Part shown: one piece after another, positions 19,443 to 27,960 of the stretch | Position numbering within the stretch: position 1 is the first letter of the stretch | How the letters are laid out: every line of letters begins with the position of its first letter | Assembly (NCBI GenBank): GCA_029256485.1 | Contig: JAQSXU010000011.1 | Location: 1 to 58,798, forward strand | From: Clostridiaceae bacterium | GTDB lineage: Bacteria > Bacillota_A > Clostridia > Clostridiales > Clostridiaceae | Length of the DNA stretch: 58,798 nucleotides | Direction of reading: 5' to 3' | Program-made: the position numbers and the translations under genes | Notes under the pieces: model-generated | Database searches by the model: none | What the model saw: the letters and a program-made list of their open reading frames with translations, nothing else | What the model was told of the DNA's origin: nothing

Positions 19443-19841
19443 ATGGATAGTGATGCTATAATAGAAATTTTAGACGACAACGACCTTGGTGATGTGGAAA
19501 TAATTGATTCCAAGGAGAACATTATAGTGGTTAGATTCTTTTATGACTTTGACGAAGATGAAATTAAGGCAGCTAAAGCTTATGCAAATGATATGTGTAA
19601 AGATAAGAATGATATAAAGTCCTATGTGGAGGATTTTGTGGGTCCATATTTAAGTGATATAGCAGTAGATAACGTTGGAGACATAATTGAAGAAATTATG
19701 GAAAATCTAAAAATCGAAGCACAGTTTATTTCTTATGACATTGATAGTGAAGATTATACTTATAATGAGTTTACAGCTGTTTTTTATGAGAAAAATACAA
19801 AAATTGATATGGATAAAATCTTAGAAGACCTAAATCTTTAA
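19443..19841 (+). CDS. Conserved acidic hypothetical protein
   Basis: The 132-residue, strongly acidic protein (MDSDAIIEILDDNDLGDVEIIDSK) shows predicted alternating strands and helices, with no signal peptide and no membrane span. No catalytic motif is recognisable. CAGGAGGATT precedes ATG 19443. It lies 46 bases behind the flavodiiron gene with no terminator between them and ahead of a strong terminator, so it is probably the second gene of that transcript. I do not recognise the family. Confidence 0.7.
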   Translation: MDSDAIIEILDDNDLGDVEIIDSKENIIVVRFFYDFDEDEIKAAKAYANDMCKDKNDIKSYVEDFVGPYLSDIAVDNVGDIIEEIMENLKIEAQFISYDIDSEDYTYNEFTAVFYEKNTKIDMDKILEDLNL

Positions 19842-19880
19842 AATAAACCCACCATTGTTATTTATAATGGTGGGTTTATT
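19842..19880. terminator. Strong bidirectional-type terminator
   Basis: AATAAACCCACCATT and AATGGTGGGTTTATT pair perfectly over 15 bp around a 9-base loop, followed by a short T run. Confidence 0.88.
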
Positions 19881-19990
19881 TTAAAAAAGGTATGGTGAAT
19901 TTTATTTGTTAAAATCAAAATAATTAAGTATAATAAAATATATATTAATATTACCTAAGTTTATAAAGAAATAGCATTTAGAGGTGAATA

Positions 19991-20179
19991 ATGGAAATCG
20001 ATGAATTAATAAAAAAAATAAATTATTTATATAAAAAAAGTAAAGATCAGGGATTGACATCAGAAGAAAAGGATGAGCAAAAAATTTTAAGGAAAAAATA
20101 TATTGAAGCTATTAAGGGAAATGTAAGAGCTCAACTAGATACAATTAAAATAGTACCATCTGATTCCCATAATAGCTAA
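19991..20179 (+). CDS. DUF896 (YnzC/UPF0291-type) small protein
   Basis: The 62-residue protein contains the family pattern I-x-x-INYLYKKSKDQGLTSEEKDEQKILRKKYI and a disordered tail. DUF896 proteins form a helical hairpin; in Bacillus, YnzC is linked to the SOS regulon, but the biochemical role is unknown. TAGAGGTGAATA precedes ATG 19991. HPr kinase follows 14 bases downstream, so the two are probably one transcript. Confidence 0.88.
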   Translation: MEIDELIKKINYLYKKSKDQGLTSEEKDEQKILRKKYIEAIKGNVRAQLDTIKIVPSDSHNS

Positions 20180-20193
20180 AGAAGGTGATAAAA

Positions 20194-21120
20194 ATGAACG
20201 TTACAGTAAAGGATCTAATAAGTGAATTAAATTTAGAGGTATTAGTTGAAGGTGGGAATAATAAGAGTTTAACTGTCAGTGATACAAATAGACCAGGGCT
20301 TCAATTTTGCGGATTTTATAATTACTTTGCAAATGAAAGAGTTCAAATAGTAGGTATGGCTGAATGGAGTTTTCTTGACGCAATGCAGCCTGAACTAAGG
20401 AAAAAAAGATTGAAGAAGTTTTTTGAATTTGAAACTCCATGTGTAATAGTAACCAGGGGACTTGTTCCTCACGAGGAATTTTTAGAATATGCAGCCAAAA
20501 ACAAAAGATGGATATTAAGAACAAATGCACTATCAACAAGATTTATAAGTAAGCTTATGAACTATCTGGATAGTAAATTAGCACCTGAAACTAGAATGCA
20601 TGGTGTTTTAGTAGATGTCTACGGAATAGGAATATTGATAACAGGTGAAAGCGGAATCGGGAAAAGTGAATCAGCTTTAGAGCTAATTAAAAGAGGTCAT
20701 AGACTGGTAGCTGACGATGCTGTAGATATTAAGGAAGTTGAAGGTGTCCTTCATGGCACAGCACCATATATTACCTCAGGTATGATGGAAGTTAGAGGTA
20801 TGGGTATCATTGATGTACCTGCACTTTATGGATTAAGTTCTATACTTAAATCTAAAACTATTAATTTAGTTATATATCTAGAGCAGTGGAAAGAAGATCA
20901 AAATTACGATAGATTAGGATTAGATAATGAATTTATTGAAATATTAAACGTTCCTGTAAGAAAACTTATTTTACCAATTAGACCAGGAAGAAACATTGCA
21001 GTTATTATTGAGGCTGCTGCAGCAAACTATAGATATTCTTTAGTTTCAGATATTACACCGGTGGATACTATCAGTAATAGAATGCACGAAGCTGAGAAGA
21101 GATCTAATAATGGGCAGTAA
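20194..21120 (+). CDS. hprK: HPr(Ser) kinase/phosphorylase
   Basis: The 308-residue enzyme phosphorylates and dephosphorylates HPr on its regulatory serine and so controls carbon catabolite repression. The N-terminal domain (residues 1 to about 130) is followed by the kinase domain with H138-region TRMHGVLVDVYGIGILITG, Walker A GESGIGKSE, VADDAVDI, and the signature MEVRGMGIIDVPALYG. ATG 20194 was chosen because GAAGGTGA precedes it; GTG 20185 lies within that ribosome binding site. It overlaps the next gene by 11 bases. Presence of hprK marks the organism as a Firmicute with CcpA-type carbon control. Confidence 0.95.
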   Translation: MNVTVKDLISELNLEVLVEGGNNKSLTVSDTNRPGLQFCGFYNYFANERVQIVGMAEWSFLDAMQPELRKKRLKKFFEFETPCVIVTRGLVPHEEFLEYAAKNKRWILRTNALSTRFISKLMNYLDSKLAPETRMHGVLVDVYGIGILITGESGIGKSESALELIKRGHRLVADDAVDIKEVEGVLHGTAPYITSGMMEVRGMGIIDVPALYGLSSILKSKTINLVIYLEQWKEDQNYDRLGLDNEFIEILNVPVRKLILPIRPGRNIAVIIEAAAANYRYSLVSDITPVDTISNRMHEAEKRSNNGQ

Positions 21121-21685
21121 AATAGAAATTAGAAAAAGAATGATATCTGAACGATTAAATTTAAATAAAGAAATGAAATCAAAACTTGATAAGGATATAT
21201 ACATCAATGTTTGCAATAGTACTCTTTTCAATAAAGCTAAAAATATTTTTATATATGTTAGTTTAGACTATGAAGTAGACACCAAAAAGATAATTAGTAT
21301 GGCATTTTCGTTGGATAAAACTATTTCTGTGCCAAAGATAATTTCAAAATCCATGGGAATGGTGGCAGTAACCATAGAAAGTTTATCTCAATTATCAGTA
21401 GGAAAATATAACATTTTAGAGCCAAATATTGATAATAACATTGCAAATGCCAATGAGTTTGATTTAATAATTGTACCAGGTTTAGCTTTTGATAAAAAAG
21501 GTGGCAGATTAGGATATGGCGGAGGATTTTATGACAGATATCTGAAAAATTGTTCCAGTACTTGCAATATAATAGCATTAGCCTATTCTTTTCAAATAAT
21601 AGACGAAGTTCCTATGGATATAAATGATGTTAAAATAAACAATATTATAACTGAAAAAGAAAATTTAGTAAATAATGTGTTTTAA
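21110..21685 (+). CDS. 5-formyltetrahydrofolate cyclo-ligase family protein
   Basis: The 191-residue protein converts 5-formyl-THF to 5,10-methenyl-THF using ATP. The N-terminal IEIRKRMISERLNLNKEMKSKLD and the glycine-rich substrate loop KGGRLGYGGGFYDRYL, preceded by IIVPGLAFD, are diagnostic. It starts inside the end of hprK (11-base overlap), so expression is coupled. It ends about 70 bases before a mini-ORF with a strong ribosome binding site. Confidence 0.92.
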   Translation: MGSKIEIRKRMISERLNLNKEMKSKLDKDIYINVCNSTLFNKAKNIFIYVSLDYEVDTKKIISMAFSLDKTISVPKIISKSMGMVAVTIESLSQLSVGKYNILEPNIDNNIANANEFDLIIVPGLAFDKKGGRLGYGGGFYDRYLKNCSSTCNIIALAYSFQIIDEVPMDINDVKINNIITEKENLVNNVF

Positions 21686-21755
21686 TTTAATTTTCTTTAT
21701 GATAAAATATAATCGTTAGCAAATTGCAACAAAAATTTCAGCGTTGGGGGTGAAT

Positions 21756-21773
21756 ATGCCAAATAAAAGTTAA
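21756..21773 (+). other. Five-codon mini-ORF with strong ribosome binding site
   Basis: GGGGGTGAAT is followed by ATG 21756, four codons (PNKS) and TAA. It lies 30 bases before the start of the M18 aminopeptidase gene, in its leader. It may be a leader peptide that affects downstream initiation or a remnant of a lost start. Nothing proves translation. Confidence 0.3.
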
Positions 21774-21802
21774 TTTAAAAAATTTTTATTTTGGTGAAAA
21801 TT

Positions 21803-23203
21803 ATGGCAAATGAACTTACAAAAAAATATGAATATGCATGGAGTAAATACTCCAAACACGATCTAACTGAACTCAATAATATTAATGATGACTACAAGGT
21901 TTTTATGTCTAAATGCAAAACAGAAAGAGAATGCGTTAAAGAGTTTATAACTTTGGCTAAAAAAGCTGGTTATAAAGATATTAAAGAATTAGTGAAAAAG
22001 AACGGAAGTCTAAAACCAGGTGATAAAGTTTACGCTAACAATATGGATAAAACTCTGGCACTATTTTTAATTGGTAAAGAACCAATGGAAAATGGTATGA
22101 GAATATTGGGAGCTCATGTAGATTCACCTAGATTGGATCTTAAGCAAAATCCATTATATGAGGATACTGACTTAGCATTATTAGAAACTCATTACTATGG
22201 CGGAATAAAAAAATATCAATGGGTTACAATTCCATTGGCTCTACATGGAGTAGTTATAAAAAAAGATGGAACAAAAATTGATATTGTTATTGGTGAAGAT
22301 GAAAGTGATCCAGTTTTGGGCATTTCTGATTTATTAATTCATTTAGCAGCAGATCAAATGGACAAAAAGGCTGGAAAGGTAATTGAAGGCGAGGATTTAA
22401 ATGTTTTAGTTGGAAGTATACCTATAGATGATAAAGATGAAAAAGAAAAAGTAAAATTAAATGTTTTAAATATTTTAAATGAGAAATACGGAATAACTGA
22501 AGAAGATTTTGTTTCTGCTGAAATAGAAGTTGTACCAGCAGGAAAAGCAAGGGATCTAGGATTTGACAGAAGTATGGTTATGGCTTATGGTCATGATGAT
22601 AGAATTTGTGCTTATACTTCATTTGTTTCTATGTTAAAGTTAGACAAAGTTGATAAGACATGTGTAACTTTATTAGTAGATAAAGAAGAAATAGGTAGTG
22701 TTGGTGCTACTGGAATGCATTCTAGATTCTTTGAAAATACTGTAGCTGAAGTTATGAACTTATGCGGAGATTACAGTGAATTAAAAGTTAGAAGATCATT
22801 AAATAACTCCAAAATGTTATCATCAGACGTTAGCGCAGCTTTTGATCCAAACTACCCTTCAGTTATGGAAAAAAAGAATGCTGCTTACTTTGGTAAAGGT
22901 CTTGTATTTGCAAAATATACTGGTGCTAGGGGAAAAGGCGGCTGTAATGATGCAAATCCAGAATTTATAGCAGAAATAAGAGAAATCATGGATAAACATA
23001 ATGTATCATGGCAGACAGCAGAGTTAGGAAAAGTTGACCAAGGAGGCGGCGGAACAATTGCATATATACTTGCTCAATACAATATGCAGGTAATAGATTG
23101 CGGTATTGGTCTTCACAATATGCATGCTCCATGGGAAGTTGCAAGTAAAGCCGATATATATGAAGCAGTAAAAGGATATTTTGCATTCTTATTAGAAGCA
23201 TAA
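21803..23203 (+). CDS. M18 family aminopeptidase
   Basis: The 466-residue metallopeptidase of the M18 (aminopeptidase I) family releases N-terminal residues from peptides, plausibly for amino-acid fermentation. Motifs with metal ligands are present: GAHVDSPRLDLKQNPLYED (His and nearby Asp), DKEEIGSVGATGMHS (catalytic and metal Glu) and DCGIGLHNMHAPWEVASKAD (the C-terminal His). ATG 21803 is favoured over GTG 21791, which lies within the likely ribosome binding region. The Shine-Dalgarno sequence (TTGGTGA) is weaker than that of the mini-ORF just upstream. A palindromic terminator follows. Confidence 0.92.
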   Translation: MANELTKKYEYAWSKYSKHDLTELNNINDDYKVFMSKCKTERECVKEFITLAKKAGYKDIKELVKKNGSLKPGDKVYANNMDKTLALFLIGKEPMENGMRILGAHVDSPRLDLKQNPLYEDTDLALLETHYYGGIKKYQWVTIPLALHGVVIKKDGTKIDIVIGEDESDPVLGISDLLIHLAADQMDKKAGKVIEGEDLNVLVGSIPIDDKDEKEKVKLNVLNILNEKYGITEEDFVSAEIEVVPAGKARDLGFDRSMVMAYGHDDRICAYTSFVSMLKLDKVDKTCVTLLVDKEEIGSVGATGMHSRFFENTVAEVMNLCGDYSELKVRRSLNNSKMLSSDVSAAFDPNYPSVMEKKNAAYFGKGLVFAKYTGARGKGGCNDANPEFIAEIREIMDKHNVSWQTAELGKVDQGGGGTIAYILAQYNMQVIDCGIGLHNMHAPWEVASKADIYEAVKGYFAFLLEA

Positions 23204-23241
23204 AAAATAGAAATTTAAAATATTAAATTTGAAATTAGAAA

Positions 23242-23269
23242 GCCTTTCAGCTAAATTTAGCTGAAAGGC
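23242..23269. terminator. Palindromic terminator between convergent genes
   Basis: GCCTTTCAGCTAAA is followed directly by its reverse complement, giving a 28-base perfect palindrome between the M18 and PHP genes. T-rich sequence lies on both outer sides. Confidence 0.75.
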
Positions 23270-23305
23270 AAATTTATTTAATTTATTATTTCACTTTGAA
23301 CTCTT

Positions 23306-24139
23306 CTACTTTAATCTGAGTTTGTTCAAGAAAACATTAACATAGTTATTTTCCAAATATACCGCACCAATATTAGGAGAATGGGTCCCTTCTTCTTTTA
23401 CTGAGCCATGAAAATCAGAACCTGCAGTAATAACTAAATGTTTTTTATTTGCCAAATCAATAAATTCTTTTGTTTCTTTCTCTGAATTTAAATAGTATAT
23501 TGCTTCTATTCCATCAAAGTTAAAACTTAATACATCATCTAATATGCCATCCTTTAATAGTTTAGGATGAGCTAGTACAACTAATGCCCCCGCATCTCGC
23601 AATCTTTCAATTCCTTCAGAAATACTGATATCTTTGTTCGGCACATAAGCAGGGCAATTATTCCCAATAAATGTATTAAAAATATATTCATAGCTATAAT
23701 TATAACCACAATTAATAATAGCATCTGCAATATGGGGCCTTGCTAATACTCCATTAGTTTCATTCATAATCTTATGAAAATCCAATTTAATATTATAAAG
23801 TGTATTTAGTCTTTCTAGAATCAGTTCTGCTCTATATAATCTATAATCACGGATTTCTTTTAAAAACTTTTGAAAACAGCTGTTTAGGTAATTCATTCCA
23901 TTGAAATATCCAAGAATATGAACGCTATTTCCATTATATAAGGTTGATAACTCAATACCAGGAACTACTTTTATATTACTTTTTTTAGATTCTTTTAAAG
24001 CATTATCTATACCTTCTGTAGTATCGTGGTCTGTAATTGCAATAACATCAATTTTTTCAGATAAAGACATTTGTACAATTTCTTTAGACGAATATTTCCC
24101 ATCTGATGCCTTAGTGTGAATATGAAGATCAGCAATCAT
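23306..24139 (-). CDS. PHP-domain phosphoesterase
   Basis: The 277-residue protein of the PHP superfamily starts with the metal-binding motif DLHIHTKASDGKYS, then VIAITDHDTTEG, VPGIELST, ARPHIA, LAHPK and GSDFHG, the full ligand set of the trinuclear PHP site. Its size and order match the YciV/TrpH-type group, whose E. coli member is a 5'-3' nuclease (RNase AM), so a nucleotide or oligonucleotide phosphoesterase role is plausible. It stands alone, convergent to the M18 gene. AAAGGAGTG precedes the ATG at 24139. Confidence 0.88.
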   Translation of the reverse strand: MIADLHIHTKASDGKYSSKEIVQMSLSEKIDVIAITDHDTTEGIDNALKESKKSNIKVVPGIELSTLYNGNSVHILGYFNGMNYLNSCFQKFLKEIRDYRLYRAELILERLNTLYNIKLDFHKIMNETNGVLARPHIADAIINCGYNYSYEYIFNTFIGNNCPAYVPNKDISISEGIERLRDAGALVVLAHPKLLKDGILDDVLSFNFDGIEAIYYLNSEKETKEFIDLANKKHLVITAGSDFHGSVKEEGTHSPNIGAVYLENNYVNVFLNKLRLK

Positions 24140-24257
24140 TTATGATCACTCCTTTCTGCAATGCATTTCACCATACATTATAGCAGATATAAATATTTAT
24201 AAAATGACAAAGTAATAAAACATTACATCTACAAATATAATATAAACATAAAAGTTT

Positions 24258-24797
24258 ATGAAAATATTTAACTGGGAAGTGATAACAATTAACATATTTA
24301 GAAAGTTTCTAATTCTCATATTAATTTATTTTTTCTGTATTACCTGTATAAGCAACTCAATTACAAATGTATACGGAAATAATAATATTGAGGGAAAAAT
24401 ATATAGTGGAGATTTAAAATTAATTAATTGTAATGAGACGGCTAAGGTAGATGATACTTTGCTATTTGTAAAAAATATTATAATTGATAAGGACAGCTTT
24501 TATATTAATTATAAAACTTTAAATCCTAGCTTAATAAAAAGCTTTAATTTCAAAAGTATTATGGTCTTAAATAGTGAAGGACTAGAATATGAACATATGG
24601 AGAGTTATTCTTCAAAGGCATCTATCACTGAAAATTTCTGTCAAAAATACTATGGAAAAATTACGGATTTAAAAGAGATATATTTAAAATATAATTTATA
24701 TAATAGAGAATTTTATTTTAAAATTCCTTTAAAAGAGGAGGACAAGTCTGTTGAAAAAGAATTTAAAGGTTATAATAGACTGGGTGATTATTATTAG
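24258..24797 (+). CDS. Exported hypothetical protein
   Basis: The 179-residue protein has a hydrophobic N-terminal segment (residues about 13-35, FRKFLILILIYFFCITCIS) that looks like a signal peptide or anchor. The rest is polar, strand-rich and Lys/Asn-rich, without recognised motifs. It overlaps the next gene by 47 bases. ATG 24258 has only a weak Shine-Dalgarno sequence; an ATT-rich leader and a later start nearer the hydrophobic segment are possible. The pair looks like two adjacent secreted or membrane-tethered proteins of unknown role. Confidence 0.55.
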   Translation: MKIFNWEVITINIFRKFLILILIYFFCITCISNSITNVYGNNNIEGKIYSGDLKLINCNETAKVDDTLLFVKNIIIDKDSFYINYKTLNPSLIKSFNFKSIMVLNSEGLEYEHMESYSSKASITENFCQKYYGKITDLKEIYLKYNLYNREFYFKIPLKEEDKSVEKEFKGYNRLGDYY

Positions 24798-25341
24798 CCT
24801 ATCAATATTTTGTTTATACCCGTATTTAATTTATGGGTCATTTAGTGCTGATAAATCCCATAATAAAAGTGAAAAAGGTATTAATTATGGTCCTTCAGAA
24901 AACATTAATAAAATAGACATAGGTGGTTCAAAATTACTTATCTCTAAATTTGGAAATTATATTTCTGCTGACATAGTTGAAAAAAGAGGGCTAATGTGGT
25001 TTCCACTTAATAAACCCTATATTTTACAAATAGATAGTAAAGAAAATATTAATTACAGTTACTTTGAAAATAATCTAAAAAATGATTATGCTGTCATGTG
25101 TATCTTTGGTATAATCAATGATGATAATATAAAAACAATAAAACTTTTGGTAAAGGATAATATTAAGAACACATTGAAAACTCTTGATTTTCAAATTATT
25201 AATGGAAAATACCTACTTATATTTTGGAATGAAAAACTTTTTAACTATGGTTTAGTAAAAATACAATGCTTTGATTCAAATAAAAAAAATGTTTACGAGA
25301 AAAATTTAGAAACCATGGATAAATATAATCTGAAGCAGTAA
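24751..25341 (+). CDS. Exported hypothetical protein
   Basis: The 196-residue protein starts at TTG 24751 behind GAGGAGGAC and has one N-terminal hydrophobic span (residues about 8-28, VIIDWVIIISLSIFCLYPYLIYG) after two Lys, so it is exported or anchored. The outer part is rich in strands and Asn/Lys, with no Cys pairs and no known motif. Its long overlap with the preceding gene suggests coupled translation and shared function. I do not recognise the family. Confidence 0.6.
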   Translation: MKKNLKVIIDWVIIISLSIFCLYPYLIYGSFSADKSHNKSEKGINYGPSENINKIDIGGSKLLISKFGNYISADIVEKRGLMWFPLNKPYILQIDSKENINYSYFENNLKNDYAVMCIFGIINDDNIKTIKLLVKDNIKNTLKTLDFQIINGKYLLIFWNEKLFNYGLVKIQCFDSNKKNVYEKNLETMDKYNLKQ

Positions 25342-25391
25342 AATGAATTATTATTTTATTTAAGCAGATAATAAGCTTTGAGGTGATAGAA

Positions 25392-25526
25392 ATGACTAAA
25401 GACAGTCAGCCGGATGGCAAAAAACAAAGAATGGAAAAGTGTAATTGGCAAACCCCAATAACAAGAGAAACAGCTAAAAATCATAATTCAACTACAAAAA
25501 AACAATCTGCTAAAAGAGAGCAATAA
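25392..25526 (+). CDS. Small basic protein of 44 residues
   Basis: ATG 25392 is preceded by GAGGTGATAGAA, a well-spaced ribosome binding site. The frame encodes MTKDSQPDGKKQRMEKCNW followed by QTPITRETAKNHNSTTKKQ and SAKREQ, then TAA. It is hydrophilic, rich in Lys, Gln and Asn, and has one Cys and one Trp. It is too short for homology judgement by eye. Small hydrophilic proteins of this kind in clostridia are sometimes spore-associated, which is only a guess. It lies 50 bases after the second exported protein and just before a terminator. Confidence 0.55.
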   Translation: MTKDSQPDGKKQRMEKCNWQTPITRETAKNHNSTTKKQSAKREQ

Positions 25527-25530
25527 AAGC

Positions 25531-25574
25531 ATTAGTGTAATAGTTTAAATAGTTTTTTAAATCATTACACTAAT
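25531..25574. terminator. Bidirectional terminator between convergent units
   Basis: ATTAGTGTAAT and ATTACACTAAT are the outer arms of a long AT-rich hairpin, with further pairing (GTTTAAA/TTTAAAT) inside. It separates the small protein gene from the minus-strand three-gene operon. Confidence 0.7.
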
Positions 25575-25579
25575 TTATA

Positions 25580-26632
25580 TTATATGTTATTTATCATATT
25601 CAAAGCAAAATCTTTTGCTTTTTCATAAATGGATTTCACCGAGTAAATAGCTTTTGGATCGTTAGCAGTTTCATACAGCAGTGCATTAGGTGGTAGTCTA
25701 AATCCTTTATTAATATTTAGTGCACCTATTAATTGCTTACCTACAGAATCTGAACCAGAGTTTCCTGAAACCACTATGCCAAACATAGATTTATCATAAA
25801 AATTCATTTTATTATAAAGTACAGTAAGCCTATTAATTGTAGCAGTTAAATTAGCAGACAAGGCATCATTGTAATTTGGACATAGCCAAACAACTGCATC
25901 TGCTGATTCTATGGCAGGCAACACATTTTCTACCATGAATCCACCATAAAAGCAGGAATTTTGCTTTCCGTAATGAACACATAATTTATATGAGCATCCC
26001 TTGCAGTCCATTATTACACCATTCTCAATATGAATTTCATTAATGTGACAATTATGCAAATTTTCTTTAACCATATACCAATAATCCAATGTATTAGAGA
26101 ACTTATGAGTAGAAGAATATAAAACAGTAATTTCAGGGTTAGATATGTTTATATACTTATATTTTAAAAGCCGTTTACTAAGCTTTTTACATTGGTTATA
26201 GCATATTTCTTCTAAGGATAATTCCGGAAATACTTTCTTCCATGTATTAAAATTAGTAAAATTGCCGGTACATTCAACAACAGAATGGCCAATAAAATTA
26301 CAACCCAGTAAATTTAAAGTAAATACAATGCTTTGAGCACATCTCTTAGTATAAAATTGTGAATTACTGTGTACTAATATGGCTGCAGTTGAACCTGAAA
26401 ATATTGAAATATCATTCATATTTACAGCTGAAAGTAAAGTTAACATATCTAGATCAAAACCATTGTCTCCAAGTTCCGCAGCCACAAGAAGGTTCTTATG
26501 TGTTAAATTAGTATTTTCACTTAGGCTATCAACATAGTACACTGTATCAAATTCATCTGAAAAAGATGCTATCATTTTTTTTAAAATATTTGTTTTATTC
26601 TTATTTGGAGCAATTATATACAAACTACCCAA
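25580..26632 (-). CDS. Double flavodoxin-fold, NADPH-dependent FMN reductase-like protein
   Basis: The 350-residue protein has a C-terminal half (from about residue 165) that looks like an NAD(P)H-dependent FMN reductase of the iron-sulfur flavoprotein type: EITVLYSSTH, then the Cys cluster CKGCSYKLCVHYG, then ESADAVVWLCPNYNDALSANLTATINRLT. The N-terminal half (MGSLYIIAPNKNKTNILKKM, with IFSGSTAAILVHSNSQFYTKRCAQ) has the look of a second, degenerate flavodoxin-type domain. A usual family member has about 200 residues, so this is a fusion or internal duplication. It is the last gene of the three-gene minus-strand operon, 17 bases behind the LDH-fold gene. A redox step for that unknown pathway is inferred. 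Confidence 0.65.
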   Translation of the reverse strand: MGSLYIIAPNKNKTNILKKMIASFSDEFDTVYYVDSLSENTNLTHKNLLVAAELGDNGFDLDMLTLLSAVNMNDISIFSGSTAAILVHSNSQFYTKRCAQSIVFTLNLLGCNFIGHSVVECTGNFTNFNTWKKVFPELSLEEICYNQCKKLSKRLLKYKYINISNPEITVLYSSTHKFSNTLDYWYMVKENLHNCHINEIHIENGVIMDCKGCSYKLCVHYGKQNSCFYGGFMVENVLPAIESADAVVWLCPNYNDALSANLTATINRLTVLYNKMNFYDKSMFGIVVSGNSGSDSVGKQLIGALNINKGFRLPPNALLYETANDPKAIYSVKSIYEKAKDFALNMINNI

Positions 26633-26649
26633 AATATCATCTCCAAAAC

Positions 26650-27948
26650 TTATATTTTACTAAATAGTTTACGCTGTTCTATGTAAGTCATTTCAAGTTT
26701 ATTAAATAGTTGCTCTGGGAAGTCATAAGTTTCTATTAAATTTCCTTTATTTGTTACCCGATTTTTCACTCCAAAAAAGCTTCCTCCTATATATGTAGTA
26801 CTGTAATTCCAATCCCCCTTTATGGTTGCTATAATAGACAAGCTCCCTGATGAAAGGGCAGGGGCCACATAAGGCTTAAATCCACAATTTCTAACGTCCA
26901 AGTTGGCTCTTTGGGCTGCTTTGGTCAAAAGCTCACTAATTTCAATATTGTAGTTATCAATATCATTTGCTATAACTAAACCTTCACCATGAGGTCCAAA
27001 CGCCCTGCCTGAATAAATAAAGTTTTTAGCTTCATCATATTGCCTTGAGTAATAAGCGGCTCTGGCATACATAACTCCAAGGCCATATCCTCTTATCTGC
27101 TCAGGTTTTAATCCTTCATAATCAATTATATCTTTATTATTTCTATTACTATCCATAAATGCTTTATTACATAACAAGTCAACTGGATCCGAAACCACAG
27201 CAAATATGCCTTTAAATTTATTCTTTCTTGCAAGCTTAGAATAATACTCTATTATTTTAGAGTTGCCCTTATATTGAATTAGTCTTACATTCGTATTTTC
27301 ACTTCCTACAGGAGGGACTCCTACAGAAACGCAAAATACAAAGTAATCGCAATTAAATAATTCACTTTCATCTATTGGAATTACTTCCGGAAAAACTGCA
27401 CTTGAATTAGGTGATAGTATCTCGTTGCATTCATATTCCCATCTCTTAATTTTATTTGGATCTTTATCGTAAATTCCAATTTCTGATATACAATCTCCGC
27501 CTAATAAACGTAACCCAGTAACTAAAGTACCTCCAACATCACCTAGTCCAATTACATTAACCTTGCATTTTTCATTACCTTTAGAATTTATAAATCTATA
27601 ATAATAATTATTATTTTTATTATGATTCAAATACTCTTCATAATTAGGATATAAAGTGTTCAAAGCTGTAACTTTTTTCTCATTAATTCTTTTTTCAAGC
27701 CAAAGAGGTATTGTTTTTGATTCAGGTGGGTTATGCTTTAAAATTCTTAAATCCTCATTTTCCAGGAAGATTAAATCTTTTGAATATAGGGGATAAATGG
27801 ATCTGCTGCTACTTGGATTATGGGAAAAAAGTGTATATATATCTTTGTCAAAATTAGATGCAAAGCTTTCATCAACGCTTTTATAATTGTATGGTTTATT
27901 TGAAACAAGCAATTTTTCATTATAAGTATAGTAATATAATTTATCCAT
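26650..27948 (-). CDS. LDH/MDH-fold NAD-binding protein of unknown function
   Basis: The 432-residue protein has an N-terminal extension of about 125 residues without known motifs, then a Rossmann NAD-binding start KVNVIGLGDVGGTLVTGLRLLG (GxGxxG at 134-139). SDPVDLL (253-259) and GPHGEG (H320) correspond to the TNPVD and GEHGD landmarks of lactate/malate dehydrogenases. The LDxxR signature appears as LGVMYAR, so the proton-relay Asp seems to be missing and plain LDH activity is doubtful. AAAAGGAGAA precedes ATG 27948. It lies 12 bases after the giant multidomain gene and 17 before the flavoprotein gene, so the three are one operon. Confidence 0.7.
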   Translation of the reverse strand: MDKLYYYTYNEKLLVSNKPYNYKSVDESFASNFDKDIYTLFSHNPSSSRSIYPLYSKDLIFLENEDLRILKHNPPESKTIPLWLEKRINEKKVTALNTLYPNYEEYLNHNKNNNYYYRFINSKGNEKCKVNVIGLGDVGGTLVTGLRLLGGDCISEIGIYDKDPNKIKRWEYECNEILSPNSSAVFPEVIPIDESELFNCDYFVFCVSVGVPPVGSENTNVRLIQYKGNSKIIEYYSKLARKNKFKGIFAVVSDPVDLLCNKAFMDSNRNNKDIIDYEGLKPEQIRGYGLGVMYARAAYYSRQYDEAKNFIYSGRAFGPHGEGLVIANDIDNYNIEISELLTKAAQRANLDVRNCGFKPYVAPALSSGSLSIIATIKGDWNYSTTYIGGSFFGVKNRVTNKGNLIETYDFPEQLFNKLEMTYIEQRKLFSKI

Positions 27949-27960
27949 TTTATTCTCCTT

